DNA from: CAZCGA01 sp964498075
Lineage (GTDB): Bacteria; Desulfobacterota; Binatia; HRBIN30
Length of the DNA stretch: 14,627 bases
Assembly: GCA_964498075.1 (NCBI GenBank)
Contig: CAZCGA010000151.1
Coordinates: 1-14,627, forward strand
Reading direction: 5' to 3'
Positions 13,503-14,627 of this stretch are shown piece by piece. The notes beneath the pieces are model-generated. The model had not been told where the DNA came from, ran no database searches, and saw nothing but the letters and a program-made list of their open reading frames with translations. Each line of letters begins with the position of its first letter. Within the stretch, counting starts at the first letter, position 1. The position numbers and the translations under genes are program-made.

Positions 13503-14627
13503 GTGAGCACCGTCGGCCAACCGGAACGTGCCACCCAGAACCGCGTCATCGCCCTGTTCCGCGACGAGCTGCACTATCGCTACCTCGGCGACTGGACCGA
13601 CCGCGACGGCAACAGCAACATCGAGGAAGGCCTGCTCACCAGCTACCTGAAAGCGACCGGCTACACGCCGGCGCAGATCAGCGTGGCGACCCACAAGCTG
13701 CGCACCGAGGCGGACAACCACAGCCGCGGCCTCTACGGGAACAACCAAGCTGTTTACGGCCTGCTGCGCTACGGCGTGCCGGTGAAGATCGAGGCGGGCA
13801 AAGTCACGGAGACTGTCCACCTCATCAACTGGCAGGAGCCGGAGACGAACGACTTCGCCATCGCTGAGGAAGTCACCCTGCACGGCAACCACGAGCGCCG
13901 GCCGGACCTCGTGCTGTATGTGAACGGCATCGCCGTCGGCGTACTGGAGCTGAAGAACAGCCGCGTCAGCATCGGCGACGGCATCCGCCAGTGCCTGTCC
14001 AACCAGCAGCCGGAGTTCAACGAGTGGTTCTTCAGCACGGTGCAGCTCATCTTCGCGGGCAACGACTCCGAGGGCCTGCAATACGGCAGCATCAAGACCG
14101 AGGAGAAATATTTCCTGAAATGGAAGGAGGACGAGCAGGACGACACCCGCTTCAAGCTGGACAAGTATCTGCTCAAGCTGTGCGCCAAGCAGCGGCTGAT
14201 CGAGCTGATACACGACTTCGTGCTCTTCGACGGCGGCGTGAAGAAGCTGCCGCGGGCGTACCAGTATTTCGGCATCAAGGCGGCGCAGCGGCATGTGCAC
14301 GAGCGCAAGGGCGGCATCATCTGGCAGACGCAGGGCAGCGGCAAGAGCATCGTCATGGTGCTGCTGGCGAAGTGGATTCTGGAGAACAAGCCCAACGCCC
14401 GTGTGGTGATCGTCACCGACCGCGACGAACTGGACAAACAAATCGAAGGCGTTTTTATCGCTGCCGGCCATCCGATCACCCGCACCAGCAGCGGACGCGA
14501 CTTGATGATGCAACTTGAACAAGCCACGCCGCGATTGCTGTGCTCGCTGGTGCACAAGTTCGGCAAAAAGGGCGTAGAGGATTTCGAGCAATTCATCAAG
14601 GAACTGGAAGCCCAACCCTGTCCGACG
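13503..14627 (+). CDS. hsdR: Type I restriction endonuclease subunit HsdR (partial, runs off window)
   Basis: HsdR gives the complex its ATP-driven DNA translocation and cleavage. The first 375 codons are present and the frame is still open at the window end; family members are commonly around 1000 residues. The N-terminal PD-(D/E)xK nuclease is visible, with D135 in RRPDLVLYVNG and E149-x-K151 in GVLELKNSR. The helicase motor begins with the Walker A QGSGKS at 277-282 (K281), followed by VVIVTDRDELDKQI, the motif Ia region. The start is the GTG at 13503 because the protein then opens with STVGQPERATQNRVIALFRDEL-type residues, as relatives do; GAGGT lies 9 nt upstream. An in-frame ATG at 13407 would add 32 residues without family likeness. 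It is separated from hsdS by about 1.2 kb of remnants and a toxin-antitoxin pair, so it may need its own promoter. Confidence 0.95.
   Translation, partial: MSTVGQPERATQNRVIALFRDELHYRYLGDWTDRDGNSNIEEGLLTSYLKATGYTPAQISVATHKLRTEADNHSRGLYGNNQAVYGLLRYGVPVKIEAGKVTETVHLINWQEPETNDFAIAEEVTLHGNHERRPDLVLYVNGIAVGVLELKNSRVSIGDGIRQCLSNQQPEFNEWFFSTVQLIFAGNDSEGLQYGSIKTEEKYFLKWKEDEQDDTRFKLDKYLLKLCAKQRLIELIHDFVLFDGGVKKLPRAYQYFGIKAAQRHVHERKGGIIWQTQGSGKSIVMVLLAKWILENKPNARVVIVTDRDELDKQIEGVFIAAGHPITRTSSGRDLMMQLEQATPRLLCSLVHKFGKKGVEDFEQFIKELEAQPCPT

Overview
The window is GC-rich DNA from a Gram-negative bacterium. Outer-membrane and periplasmic proteins are encoded: a DUF1302-type barrel, an exported SurA-N/DsbA-like protein and a DUF882 murein enzyme. 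There is also a selenocysteine tRNA and a predicted F420-type PPOX oxidoreductase. This mix fits an uncultured deltaproteobacterial-like lineage (Desulfobacterota or Binatota in a broad sense), but that placement is inference from gene content and no phylogenetic marker is present.

Positions 1-7000 look like ordinary chromosome. A hairpin-rich dispersed repeat (19-135) is followed by a DUF1302-type outer-membrane protein on the minus strand (202-1776). A small unknown helical protein (1877-2125) diverges from it. An RNase Z-like metallo-hydrolase (2192-3211) overlaps a PPOX-class oxidoreductase (3198-3623). A periplasmic thioredoxin-fold protein (3706-4710) converges, with a 3 nt gap, on a DUF882/M15-like peptidase (4714-5730). 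An isovaleryl-type acyl-CoA dehydrogenase (5759-6928) precedes the peptidase on the minus strand, and a short ACGAGCACGA repeat cluster lies between them.

Positions 6960-8340 hold a CAAGCTACAAG-type inverted repeat that runs almost to the 5' end of selC, the tRNA-Sec gene (7108-7202). An FkbM-family methyltransferase follows (7357-8325). selC shows that the cell probably decodes UGA as selenocysteine. tRNA genes are also common borders of acquired DNA, and accessory genes start shortly after this one.

Positions 8669-14627 carry a type I restriction-modification locus: hsdM, hsdS (10 nt overlap) and hsdR, which runs off the window end. The hsdS-hsdR gap is scarred. It holds the first codons of a DUF3800-like gene, a 190 bp convergent inverted repeat, a complete PemK/MazF toxin-antitoxin pair on the opposite strand, and a decayed copy of an hsdS 3' end. 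The HsdM catalytic motif IV reads N-V-P-F rather than the canonical N-P-P-F/Y. HsdM and HsdS would form the methyltransferase that marks host DNA. HsdR would add ATP-driven translocation and cleavage of unmarked DNA, and the toxin-antitoxin pair may stabilise the locus.

No clearly new system is visible. The points most worth following are the rearranged restriction locus with its embedded toxin-antitoxin pair, the altered HsdM motif, and three separate families of intergenic repeats, two of which touch gene starts.
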